Assembly (NCBI GenBank): GCA_021812735.1
Contig: JAKAMV010000168.1
Coordinates: 1-13,567 of the forward strand
From: Chloroflexota bacterium
GTDB taxonomy: Bacteria; Chloroflexota; Limnocylindria; Limnocylindrales; CSP1-4
Reading direction: 5' to 3'
Length of the DNA stretch: 13,567 nucleotides
The position numbers and the translations under genes are program-made. Of the stretch, positions 1-6,386 are shown piece after piece. The notes below the pieces were generated by a model. It was given only the letters and a program-made list of their open reading frames with translations, ran no database searches and was not told the origin of the DNA. Every line of letters starts with the position of its first letter. Within the stretch, counting starts at the first letter, position 1.

Positions 1-1
1 C

Positions 2-1846
2 GGCGACAAGGTGCCGGTGGACGGCGTGGTCGCCGAGGGCGCCTCGTCCGTCGACGAGTCGATGCTCACCGGCGAGCCGATCCCGGTCACCAAGAACCCC
101 GGCGACGAGGTCATCGGCGCCACCCTGAACACGACCGGCTCGTTCGTCATGCGCGCGACCCGCGTCGGCCGGGACACCGCGCTGGCCCGGATCGTCGACC
201 TGGTCCAGCGGGCACAGGGCAGCAAGGCCCCGATCCAGCGGCTGGCGGACCAGATCAGCGCCGTCTTCGTGCCGGCGGTGCTCGCCATCGCCGCGGCGAC
301 GTTCGCCACCTGGTTCGTGCTCGGCCCGGAGCCGCGGTTCACGCTCGCGCTGACCGCCTTCATCGGCGTGGTCATCATCGCCTGCCCGTGCGCCATGGGC
401 CTGGCCACCCCGACGGCCATCATGGTCGGCACAGGCAAGGGCGCCGAGGCGGGCGTGCTCGTTCGGGGTGGCCAGGCGCTCGAGGCGGCGGGCCGGGTCG
501 ACACGGTCGTCATGGACAAGACCGGCACCCTGACCCTGGGCAAGCCCGCGGTGACAGCCGTGGTGGCGGCGAGGGGCTTCGACGAGCCGCGCGTTCTGGA
601 CCTCGCGGCGTCGCTCGAGCAGGGCTCCGAGCACCCGCTCGGCGAGGCGATCGTGCGCAGGGCGCGCGAGACCGAGCTCGGCTTCGGCAGGGCGGCAGCC
701 TTCGAGGCGATCGTCGGGCGAGGCGTCTCAGGGGAGCTCGACGGCGCACAGGTGCTCGTGGGCAGCCGGCGGCTGCTCGCGGAGCTGGGCGTGGACACGG
801 GCGCGCTCGAGCAAGCCGCGGCGGATCAGCAGGGGAACGGCGCGACGGTCGTGTTCGTCGCCGTGGACGGCGCGCCGGCGGGGATCATCGCAATCGCGGA
901 TCCGGTGAAGGCCGAGTCGGCCGAGGCAGTCCGCAGTCTGCGGGACGCCGGCCTGGACGTCTGGCTGCTGACCGGCGACGCGCGGATGACCGCCGAGGCG
1001 GTGGCGCGCCAGGTGGGCATCCCGGCGGACCGGGTGATCGCCGAGGTGCTGCCCGGCGACAAGGACGCGGTGATCGAGCGGCTCCAGCGCGAGGGCCACA
1101 AGGTCGCGATGGTCGGCGACGGCATCAACGACGCGCCGGCGCTCGCCCGGGCCGACCTGGGCGTTGCCATCGGCACCGGCGCCGACGTGGCCATCGAGGC
1201 GTCCGACGTCACGCTGGTCGGCGGCGACCCGCGGCTGGTGGGCTCGGCGATCGCGCTCTCGCGCTGGACGCTGCGGGTCATCCGCCAGAACCTCTTCTGG
1301 GCGTTCGCCTACAACGTGCTGCTGATCCCCATCGCCATGGGCGCGCTGTACCCGGCGTTCGGCGTGACCATCAACCCTGCGCTCGCCGCGGGCGCGATGG
1401 CGCTCTCGTCGGTGAGCGTTGTGACCAACTCGCTGCGCCTGCGGCGCGTGGACGTGCGGCCCGGCCGGCTGACGCCGATGCGCCGCGGCGTGCTCGGGCT
1501 GGTGCGGGACGGCGCCTACCTGCTGGCCATCGGCCTGGTCGGCCTCGCGGTGGCGGGCGGCGTCCTGGCTGCGGACCGGGCCGTCGACGCGGCGCTGCCG
1601 ACGGTGGACGTTTCGAGCGCGATGACCGTCAAGGCGGGCCAGCTCACGGTGCTCGAGCTGTCGAACGGCAGCGGGTCGGTCGAGGCCTGGATGGCGCAGG
1701 GCGTGGCCAACGTCGAGCTGCTGGCGCGGCCCGGCCAGACGACGCGGATCCGCGTCTCGATCTCGCAGCCCGGCACGTACCTGACGATGCTGGGCGCCCC
1801 GGACGGGGCGGGCGCCTCGACGGGGACGCTGGTCGTCACACCGTAG
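2..1846 (+). CDS. copA: Cu(+)-type P1B ATPase, C-terminal part, with extra C-terminal domain (5' truncated)
   Basis: ATP-driven exporter of monovalent copper (possibly silver) across the cytoplasmic membrane. The frame is open to the window edge, so the metal-binding head and first membrane helices lie upstream. Numbering from the GTG codon at 11: actuator-loop TGEP at 20-23, membrane CPC metal site at 125-127, phosphorylation loop DKTGT at 169-173, P1B HP pair at 208-209, hinge GDGIND at 369-374. The later membrane helices carry the N-x(6)-YN and MxxSS patterns of Cu(+) pumps. A normal family member ends soon after that helix. This one continues about 120 residues: a predicted membrane helix at about 500-521, then an 80-residue beta-rich, cupredoxin-like tail. 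GTG at 11 is an internal codon, not a start. The family is certain. Copper specificity rests on membrane motifs and is probable. Confidence 0.93.
   Translation, partial: GDKVPVDGVVAEGASSVDESMLTGEPIPVTKNPGDEVIGATLNTTGSFVMRATRVGRDTALARIVDLVQRAQGSKAPIQRLADQISAVFVPAVLAIAAATFATWFVLGPEPRFTLALTAFIGVVIIACPCAMGLATPTAIMVGTGKGAEAGVLVRGGQALEAAGRVDTVVMDKTGTLTLGKPAVTAVVAARGFDEPRVLDLAASLEQGSEHPLGEAIVRRARETELGFGRAAAFEAIVGRGVSGELDGAQVLVGSRRLLAELGVDTGALEQAAADQQGNGATVVFVAVDGAPAGIIAIADPVKAESAEAVRSLRDAGLDVWLLTGDARMTAEAVARQVGIPADRVIAEVLPGDKDAVIERLQREGHKVAMVGDGINDAPALARADLGVAIGTGADVAIEASDVTLVGGDPRLVGSAIALSRWTLRVIRQNLFWAFAYNVLLIPIAMGALYPAFGVTINPALAAGAMALSSVSVVTNSLRLRRVDVRPGRLTPMRRGVLGLVRDGAYLLAIGLVGLAVAGGVLAADRAVDAALPTVDVSSAMTVKAGQLTVLELSNGSGSVEAWMAQGVANVELLARPGQTTRIRVSISQPGTYLTMLGAPDGAGASTGTLVVTP
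1595..1843 (+). other. Cupredoxin-like C-terminal domain fused to the copper pump
   Basis: Residues 529-611 (numbered from position 11) show the beta-sandwich spacing of cupredoxins: an [11 protein letters not shown] strand, a [11 protein letters not shown] strand, a PGTY turn and a closing GTLVV strand. The usual copper ligands are not where expected. No His or Cys occurs in this tail, and the Y-x-F-x-C ... H ... M loop is replaced by [15 protein letters not shown]. One hydrophobic helix (about 500-521) separates it from the last canonical helix, so the domain should face outside the cytoplasm if topology follows the family. The domain assignment is by eye from strand and turn pattern and needs a fold prediction. 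Confidence 0.5.
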
Positions 1847-1870
1847 GGGGAGATCGCGGGTGGCTCGGCT

Positions 1871-2055
1871 GCCCGCCGGGCGGGCACTGTGGCGCGTGTG
1901 CCCGTTCACCGGGCGGTCCGGCGCGCAGCGGGCCGCGGCGCCGCCGTCCGGCGGTGACATCGCGCATCGAGCTGACCGCTCAGCGGGCAGGTGCGCCACA
2001 GCGCCCGCTGAGGGGGCCCGGCGACCCGGACCGCCGAGGCGCACAGCGGGCCGCG
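1871..2055. repeat. Block of nested palindromes between convergent genes
   Basis: The 279-bp gap between the copper pump and the methyltransferase is filled with symmetry. Elements: a palindrome at 1871-1885 (GCCCGCC-G-GGCGGGC); an inverted repeat CGGGCAC/GTGCCCG at 1881-1904; a palindrome at 1941-1954 (CCGCCG-TC-CGGCGG); a perfect 10-bp stem CTCAGCGGGC/GCCCGCTGAG at 1979-2012; and a long-range 10-bp pair GGCGGTCCGG/CCGGACCGCC at 1912-1921 and 2026-2035. The 24 bases at 1881-1904 match the reverse complement of 1984-2007 at 20 positions. Positions 1920-1937 recur at 2038-2055 with one mismatch. It may act as a two-way terminator or be a REP-like element. There is no T tract after the stems. 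Confidence 0.7.
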
Positions 2056-2125
2056 CCGCATGCCGCGCGCCTGGCCGGCGGCCCTCGGCGGACGGCGACG
2101 GCGGCGGGTGATCCGCGCCAGCCGT

Positions 2126-2785
2126 TCAGACCGGTTCCGCGTCCAGCTCGAACACCCGCGCGGTCTTCTGGCCCCGGTCCTCGAGCTCGGTGGTCGTCCG
2201 CACCTCGTACGTGGCCAGTTCCACCAGGCCGCTGGTCGGCAGGTACGCGCGGCCGGGATCGCCCACGAGCACGTCCATGCCGGCCGCGCGGCATCGGCGC
2301 AGCCACAACCGGATGCGCTGCGCGAACCCGGTCTCGTACCACGTGTCGCCGGCCAGGACGATGTCAGCGTCGGGCGGGTCGTCGTCGAGGACGTCACGGC
2401 GCACGATCGTGATCCGGCGGCCGGCGGCCCTCGCGTTGAGGGCGATCGCGGCCCAGCTGAAGGGGTCGATGTCGGCGGCCGAGACGTCTGCCGCGCCCGC
2501 CTCCAGCGCTGCCAGGGAGCACAGCCCCGAGCCGCTCGCCACGTCGAACACGCGCCTTCCCGCGACGCGCTCCGGGTGGTCCCGCAGGTAGCGGGCCAGA
2601 GCGAGGCCGCCCGCCCACGCGAACGCCCAGTAGGGGAGCGGCGCGTCGTCGTCGCTCGCCTCGATCTGGGTGGCACGCCAGAGCGGCAGCACCTCGTCGG
2701 CGAGGTGGAGGCGCAGGTGCTCCGCCCCCGGCACTGGGCGCAGGCGCGTGTGGCGCAGGACGAAGGCGCGCGGGTCGGCTGCCAT
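2126..2785 (-). CDS. SAM-dependent protein lysine methyltransferase, METTL20/COG3897 type
   Basis: Class I methyltransferase of the NNT1/EFM7/ETFBKMT group. Family members methylate protein lysines, for example the beta subunit of electron transfer flavoprotein. Seen: PYWAFAWAGG at 51-60, typical of the METTL20 group; SAM-binding motif I DVASGSGL at 81-88; the acidic ADID at 104-107; the post-I GDTWY at 146-150; and a family-like tail, YLPTSGLVEL then a TTTELEDR segment. At 219 residues it is full length for a bacterial member. ATG at 2785 has no Shine-Dalgarno sequence. A TAGCAT hexamer ends 6 bases upstream, suggesting a leaderless message. It diverges from the thioesterase and converges on the copper pump. 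No substrate gene (etfB, rplL) is in view, so the target is unknown. Confidence 0.85.
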   Translation of the reverse strand: MAADPRAFVLRHTRLRPVPGAEHLRLHLADEVLPLWRATQIEASDDDAPLPYWAFAWAGGLALARYLRDHPERVAGRRVFDVASGSGLCSLAALEAGAADVSAADIDPFSWAAIALNARAAGRRITIVRRDVLDDDPPDADIVLAGDTWYETGFAQRIRLWLRRCRAAGMDVLVGDPGRAYLPTSGLVELATYEVRTTTELEDRGQKTARVFELDAEPV

Positions 2786-2791
2786 CGGGCG

Positions 2792-2797
2792 ATGCTA
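2792..2797 (-). promoter_or_regulatory. -10-like hexamer for the methyltransferase
   Basis: TAGCAT on the minus strand matches TATAAT at 4 of 6 bases and ends 6 bases before the ATG, which would put transcription start at or near the start codon. No recognisable -35 box is present. Weak alone; it gains weight from similar placement at three other genes in the window. Confidence 0.3.
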
Positions 2798-2813
2798 CGG
2801 CGTCCGGCCCGCG

Positions 2814-2819
2814 TACACT
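2814..2819 (+). promoter_or_regulatory. -10-like hexamer for the thioesterase
   Basis: TACACT matches TATAAT at 4 of 6 bases and ends 8 bases before the ATG at 2828. There is no Shine-Dalgarno sequence in between, so a leaderless transcript is plausible. It lies in the same 42-bp divergent gap as the methyltransferase hexamer. Confidence 0.33.
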
Positions 2820-2827
2820 CGGCGGCG

Positions 2828-3358
2828 ATGGACCCGCAGGCCGCCGACCCCGCCGATCGCGCCGCCCCGGTCGGCCGCATCGAGGTTCCGCCCGACCCGC
2901 GCGACCTGCCGGGCACCTTCCCGGGGCGCTATGCGGTGGACGTCCGCTTCGGCGACACCGACGCGATGGGGCACGCCAACAACTCGCGGTTCCTGACCTA
3001 CGTCGAATCGGCGCGCATCGCGTACTGGGAGTCGGCGACCGGCGAGCCGTTCGCCATGGCAACCCACGGTGCCGAGGAGTCGCTGATCCTGGCCGAGGTG
3101 CGGGTGGCATTCCGCTCTCCGGCACTGTTCGGCGAGGTGCTGACCGTTGAGACGCGGGCTGGCCGCGTGGGCCGCACGTCGTTCACCCTGCAGCACCGGA
3201 TCACCGCGTCGGCGTCGTCTCGGGGCCCGGCGCGCCTGGTGGCCACCGCTGACGACGTGCTCGTGATGTACGACTACGTCAACGCGCGGCCGCGGGTGAT
3301 CCCCGACGACATCGTGGCGCGGGTCGAGGCGTTCGAGGGCCGCCGACTTCGGGAATGA
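2828..3358 (+). CDS. Hotdog-fold acyl-CoA thioesterase (4HBT/YbgC-like)
   Basis: Probable hydrolase of acyl-CoA or acyl-ACP thioesters in the cytoplasm. The hotdog signature is at 40-55: RFGDTDAMGHANNSRF, with Asp45 at the position of the catalytic aspartate of 4-hydroxybenzoyl-CoA thioesterase and the GHxNN turn usual for the family. The central helix YVESARIAYW follows, then strands containing RVAFRSPALFGEVLTVET. At 176 residues it is longer than the usual 130-150 because of an N-terminal lead of about 33 residues rich in Ala, Pro and Asp. ATG at 2828 is the only in-frame candidate close to the conserved part that also has a promoter-like element upstream. It is monocistronic and faces the fab cluster tail-to-tail. 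The natural acyl substrate cannot be read from sequence; proximity to the fab genes is suggestive only. Confidence 0.85.
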   Translation: MDPQAADPADRAAPVGRIEVPPDPRDLPGTFPGRYAVDVRFGDTDAMGHANNSRFLTYVESARIAYWESATGEPFAMATHGAEESLILAEVRVAFRSPALFGEVLTVETRAGRVGRTSFTLQHRITASASSRGPARLVATADDVLVMYDYVNARPRVIPDDIVARVEAFEGRRLRE

Positions 3359-3622
3359 GCGGAGCGGGGACGGCGCGCCCGCACCGGACATGCTCGGGGC
3401 GACTGGTGGGCAGGTGCGCCGGCGTCGTGAGCACGGGGTTCGCAACCTTCGGCCACCACGCAGTCGTGGCGTGCATGCCTGACGGGAAAGGCGCGGTCCC
3501 GGTTGGCCAGGACCCATCCGGCGAATGGTTGGTGCGGCAGTCGGCCGGCGAGCAGCAGACGCGAGGAGGGTGGCACGCGCAGCGGGGACCGGGATGTCAC
3601 TGCTGGGCTGGTCGCTGCCGGC

Positions 3623-3644
3623 CCGGCCGCCAGTGGCGCGCCGG
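3623..3644. terminator. Possible hairpin terminator downstream of the second fabF
   Basis: CCGG (3623-3626) and CGCC (3628-3631) can pair with GGCG (3635-3638) and CCGG (3641-3644) around an AGT loop, with a small internal bulge. It lies about 47 bases past the fabF stop on the minus strand. There is no T run, so intrinsic termination is uncertain. Confidence 0.3.
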
Positions 3645-3681
3645 TCCGACGCCGCGCCGGTCCGACGCCGCGCCGGTCCGA
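3638..3681. repeat. 16-bp tandem repeat, 2.75 copies
   Basis: GCGCCGGTCCGACGCC occurs exactly at 3638-3653 and 3654-3669. The first 12 bases occur again at 3670-3681, ending 9 bases from the stop codon of the second fabF. The copies are identical, which points to recent slippage. Confidence 0.9.
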
Positions 3682-3690
3682 GGACGACAG

Positions 3691-4965
3691 CTATGCCTCG
3701 AAGCGGCGGAAGATCGTGACCGCGTTCTGGCCGCCGAAGCCGAAGCCGTTGACCGCCACCGTGTCCACCTTCTGGTGCCGGGCCACGAGCGGCACGTAGT
3801 CGAGGTCGCACTCCGGATCGGGCGTGTGCAGGTTGGCGGTGGGCGAGATGACCCCGTCGCGGATGCCGCCCACGGCGGCCAGCGCGGACGCGATGCCCGC
3901 CGCGCCCACGAGGTGGCCGACCATCGACTTGGGCGAGGAGATCTGGCGCGTCGCCGCCGCCGACCCGTACGCCACCTTGATCGCCTTGGTCTCCGTGGAG
4001 TCGTTGAGCGAGGTGGACGTGCCGTGGGCCACGATCCAGTCGATCTCGTCGGGCGCCACGCCCGCGTTCCGGAGCGCGTTCTCCATCGCCCGCGCCTGCC
4101 CTCGCCCCGAGGGGTCCGGGGCGGAGATGTGGAAGGCGTCCGCCGTGAGCGCCCCCCCGATGACCTCGGCGATCGGGGTCGCGCCGCGCCGCAGCGCATG
4201 CTCGGCCGACTCCACCACCATCGCGCCCGCGCCCTCGCCCAGGACGAAGCCGTCGCGGGTCGCGTCGAACGGCCTTGACGCGGTCTCCGGCGAGTCGTTG
4301 CGCTTTGAGAGGGCGGTCATGTTGGACAGCGCGGCGACGCCCATCGGCACCACCGGCGCCTCGGACCCGCCCGTCAGCACCACGTCGCACTCGCCCGACC
4401 GGATCAGCCGGAGCGCGTCGTGGAAGGCGATGACCGAGGACGCGCACGCCGCGACCTGGGTCATGACGGGCCCGGTCAGCCCGTACTCCATCGAGAGCAT
4501 GCAGCCGGCCATCGAGCCGGACATCGCCGGCACGGCGAACGCGGAGACGAACCGCGGCCCCTTGGTGTCGGACACGTGGGTGCCGTCGATGATCGCCTCG
4601 ACGCCGCCGCCCCCCGTGTTGACCACCACGCCCACCCGGTCGCGCTCATCCTGGCTCATCGCGGCGAAGTCGATCCCCGACGACCTCACGGCCTCCTTGC
4701 CGGCCGCGAACGCGAGGTGGATGAACCGGCTCATCCGCCGGGCCATCTTGGGGTCCATCGCCTTGGCGGGGTCGAAGTCGAGCACCTCGGCCGCGATCTG
4801 CACCTCGAACCCCGACACGTCGAACGACCGGATCCGGCGCGTCCCGGTGACCGCGTTCTGGAGGTTGCGCCAGTAGGTCTCGAAGTCGTTGCCGATGGGC
4901 ATGACCGCGCCGAGTCCGGTGATGACGGCGCGGCGCGAGAGGTCGGCGGAGGGGGGCACGGTCAA
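3691..4965 (-). CDS. fabF: Beta-ketoacyl-ACP synthase II (second of a tandem pair)
   Basis: Condenses acyl thioesters with malonyl-ACP in fatty-acid elongation. The KAS triad is intact: Cys174 in VAACASS, His314 in AHGTSTSLND, His351 in MVGHLVGAAG, with Lys346 in SPKSMVG. GFVLGEGAGA is at 239-248. The C-terminal gating loop is canonical, NGFGFGGQN at 406-414. At 424 residues it is full length. The start shown is TTG at 4965, preceded at 5 bases by GAGG; GTG at 4959 is the alternative. It lies 69 bp downstream of the first KAS on the same strand. A TACAAT hexamer in that gap could give it its own promoter. Compared with the first KAS it keeps both Phe residues of the gate, so the two probably differ in chain-length preference (inference). 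Confidence 0.93.
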   Translation of the reverse strand: MTVPPSADLSRRAVITGLGAVMPIGNDFETYWRNLQNAVTGTRRIRSFDVSGFEVQIAAEVLDFDPAKAMDPKMARRMSRFIHLAFAAGKEAVRSSGIDFAAMSQDERDRVGVVVNTGGGGVEAIIDGTHVSDTKGPRFVSAFAVPAMSGSMAGCMLSMEYGLTGPVMTQVAACASSVIAFHDALRLIRSGECDVVLTGGSEAPVVPMGVAALSNMTALSKRNDSPETASRPFDATRDGFVLGEGAGAMVVESAEHALRRGATPIAEVIGGALTADAFHISAPDPSGRGQARAMENALRNAGVAPDEIDWIVAHGTSTSLNDSTETKAIKVAYGSAAATRQISSPKSMVGHLVGAAGIASALAAVGGIRDGVISPTANLHTPDPECDLDYVPLVARHQKVDTVAVNGFGFGGQNAVTIFRRFEA

Positions 4966-5003
4966 CTCAGCCTCGAGTGCTGGGGCGGAAGGGCTGTCGC
5001 CGG

Positions 5004-5009
5004 ATTGTA
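5004..5009 (-). promoter_or_regulatory. Possible internal -10 for the second fabF
   Basis: TACAAT on the minus strand matches TATAAT at 5 of 6 bases and lies 38 bases before the TTG start. No clear -35 is visible, but a nearly exact direct repeat of GGGGCGACGG sits just upstream. It could allow expression of the second KAS independently of fabD. Confidence 0.35.
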
Positions 5010-5034
5010 GCCCGTCGCCCCGTCGCCCCCGCGC

Positions 5035-6309
5035 TCAGCGTCCGTCCCAGCGCCTGAAGATGATGGCGGCGTTGTGCCCGCCGAGGCCGATGTTGTTCGA
5101 CAGCGCGTGCCGGACGGTCATCGGCGTCGCCTCGGTGGTGACCCACAGGTCGCACTCGGGGTCGAACTCGGAGTAGTTGATGGTGGGCGGGGCCACCTGC
5201 TCGGCGACGGTCATCACGGTGGCGAAGGCCTCGAAGGCGCCGGCGGCTCCCATCATGTGGCCGGTCATCGACTTGGTGCCGGTGATCGCCAGCGACCGCC
5301 TCGACGCGGCGGCGCGCTCCCCGAACACCGTCCAGATCGCCTGCGCCTCGCGCGCGTCGCCCACCGGCGTGGACGTGCCGTGCGGGTTGATCACATCGAC
5401 CTCGTCGGCCGGGACGCCACGGCGCGCCAGGGCCGCCCGGAGGGCGCGCGCCGAGCCTGCCCCGCGCTCCACGGGCTGGATCATGTCCCAGCCGTCGGCC
5501 GAGGCTCCGTAGCCCACCACCTCGGCGTAGATGCGGGCGCCCCGCGCCTTGGCCAGCTCGAGGTCCTCGAGGATCAGCGCACCGCCGCCCTCGCCGAGCA
5601 CGAATCCGTCGCGTGTGCGGTCGAAGGGCCGCGAGGTGTCGGCGAGCGGCCTGCCATCGCGCGGCGAGCCGAGGCCGCGCATGTTGCCGAAGCCGGCGTG
5701 CGCCACCTCGAGCAGCGGCATCTCCGAGCTGCCGGCGATGACCGTGTGGACGTCGCCGCGGCGGATGAGCTCGGCGCCCTCGCCGATGGAGTTGGTGCCG
5801 GTGGAGCAGGCCGTGACCACGCACATGTTGTGGCCGACGGCGCCGGTCTCGATCGAGATCATCCCGGACGTCGAGTCGACCAGGCCGTTGGCGATGAACG
5901 TCGGCGCCACGCGGTCCGGGCCCCGCTGGTCGAGGGTGTGCCAGTTGTCGATCATGAGCTGCTGGCCGCCGGCTCCCGTGCCGAAGACCACGCCGATGTC
6001 CTCGCGGTTGGCGTCGGTGATCTCGAGGCCGGCGTCCGCGATCGCCTGCTTGGCCGCCGCGACGCCGTACCACATCGCCGCCTCGGAGCGACGCACCGCC
6101 TTGGCGTCCATCCACTGCCTCGGGTCGAAGTCGTGGACCTCGCCTGCCACCTTGTGCTCGTACCGCGTCGGGTCGAAGCGGGTCAGGATGCCGAGGCCCG
6201 ACACCCCGTTGAGGAGGTTGTTCCAGGCCGTCTGCTTGTCGTTGCCGACGGGGCTGATGACGCCGAGGCCGGTGACGACGACGCGGCGGTTGTAATCGGG
6301 TGAGCGCAC
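5035..6309 (-). CDS. fabF: Beta-ketoacyl-ACP synthase II (first of a tandem pair)
   Basis: Thiolase-fold condensing enzyme of fatty-acid elongation. Catalytic residues: Cys168 in VVTACSTGTNSIG, His310 in NPHGTSTPVGDA, Lys346 in GTKSMTGH, His351. GFVLGEGGGA is at 236-245. At 424 residues it is exactly as long as its neighbour, to which it is clearly paralogous but well diverged. The start is GTG at 6309, supported by GAGGA at 6315-6319 with a 5-base spacer. Odd point: the gating loop reads NNIGLGGHN (405-413), so the Phe just before the GG pair (Phe400 in E. coli FabF) is Leu409 and the earlier Phe is Ile407. It follows fabD by 77 bp, too little for an acyl carrier protein gene. Confidence 0.93.
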   Translation of the reverse strand: MRSPDYNRRVVVTGLGVISPVGNDKQTAWNNLLNGVSGLGILTRFDPTRYEHKVAGEVHDFDPRQWMDAKAVRRSEAAMWYGVAAAKQAIADAGLEITDANREDIGVVFGTGAGGQQLMIDNWHTLDQRGPDRVAPTFIANGLVDSTSGMISIETGAVGHNMCVVTACSTGTNSIGEGAELIRRGDVHTVIAGSSEMPLLEVAHAGFGNMRGLGSPRDGRPLADTSRPFDRTRDGFVLGEGGGALILEDLELAKARGARIYAEVVGYGASADGWDMIQPVERGAGSARALRAALARRGVPADEVDVINPHGTSTPVGDAREAQAIWTVFGERAAASRRSLAITGTKSMTGHMMGAAGAFEAFATVMTVAEQVAPPTINYSEFDPECDLWVTTEATPMTVRHALSNNIGLGGHNAAIIFRRWDGR

Positions 6310-6314
6310 GGGGT

Positions 6315-6319
6315 TCCTC
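6315..6319 (-). promoter_or_regulatory. Ribosome-binding site of the first fabF
   Basis: GAGGA on the minus strand, 5 bases before GTG at 6309. It fixes the GTG as the start. Confidence 0.7.
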
Positions 6320-6386
6320 TTCGGGTTTCGCGGGGTTCGGGCTGAGGCTGGGTTGTCGCGGGACGCGGTGTGCCAGGCAGGGGCGG

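Larger units (their letters stand above)
3359..3690. other. 332-bp gene-free stretch between convergent thioesterase and fabF
   Basis: Open frames across this stretch resemble no family I know and lack a ribosome-binding site, so I call no gene. It holds a 13-base exact match (3408-3420, GGGCAGGTGCGCC) to the other convergent gap at 1985-1997. It also has a small hairpin CCACG-CAGT-CGTGG at 3456-3469, a hairpin at 3623-3644 and a 16-bp tandem repeat at 3638-3681. No tRNA cloverleaf is visible. Confidence 0.6.

Noticed and set aside
388..2412. Long open frame on the plus strand, overlapping the copper pump in another frame
   Set aside because: Arg/Gly/Pro-rich translation with no family similarity; a by-product of high GC on top of a well-supported gene.
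3380..3560. Possible tRNA, because of a GGTTCGC-containing hairpin near 3436
   Set aside because: No acceptor stem, anticodon arm or proper T-loop can be placed around it.
3274..3600. Minus-strand frame of 108 codons in the gene-free stretch
   Set aside because: No ribosome site, no recognisable motif, overlaps the thioesterase end; kept only as an unexplained region.
2795..4447. 550-codon open frame on the minus strand spanning thioesterase, gap and fabF
   Set aside because: It is the out-of-frame image of fabF and the antisense of the thioesterase; both real genes have complete catalytic motifs.
6310..6386. Search for an acyl carrier protein gene between fabD and fabF
   Set aside because: Only 77 bp and no DSL phosphopantetheine motif in any frame.
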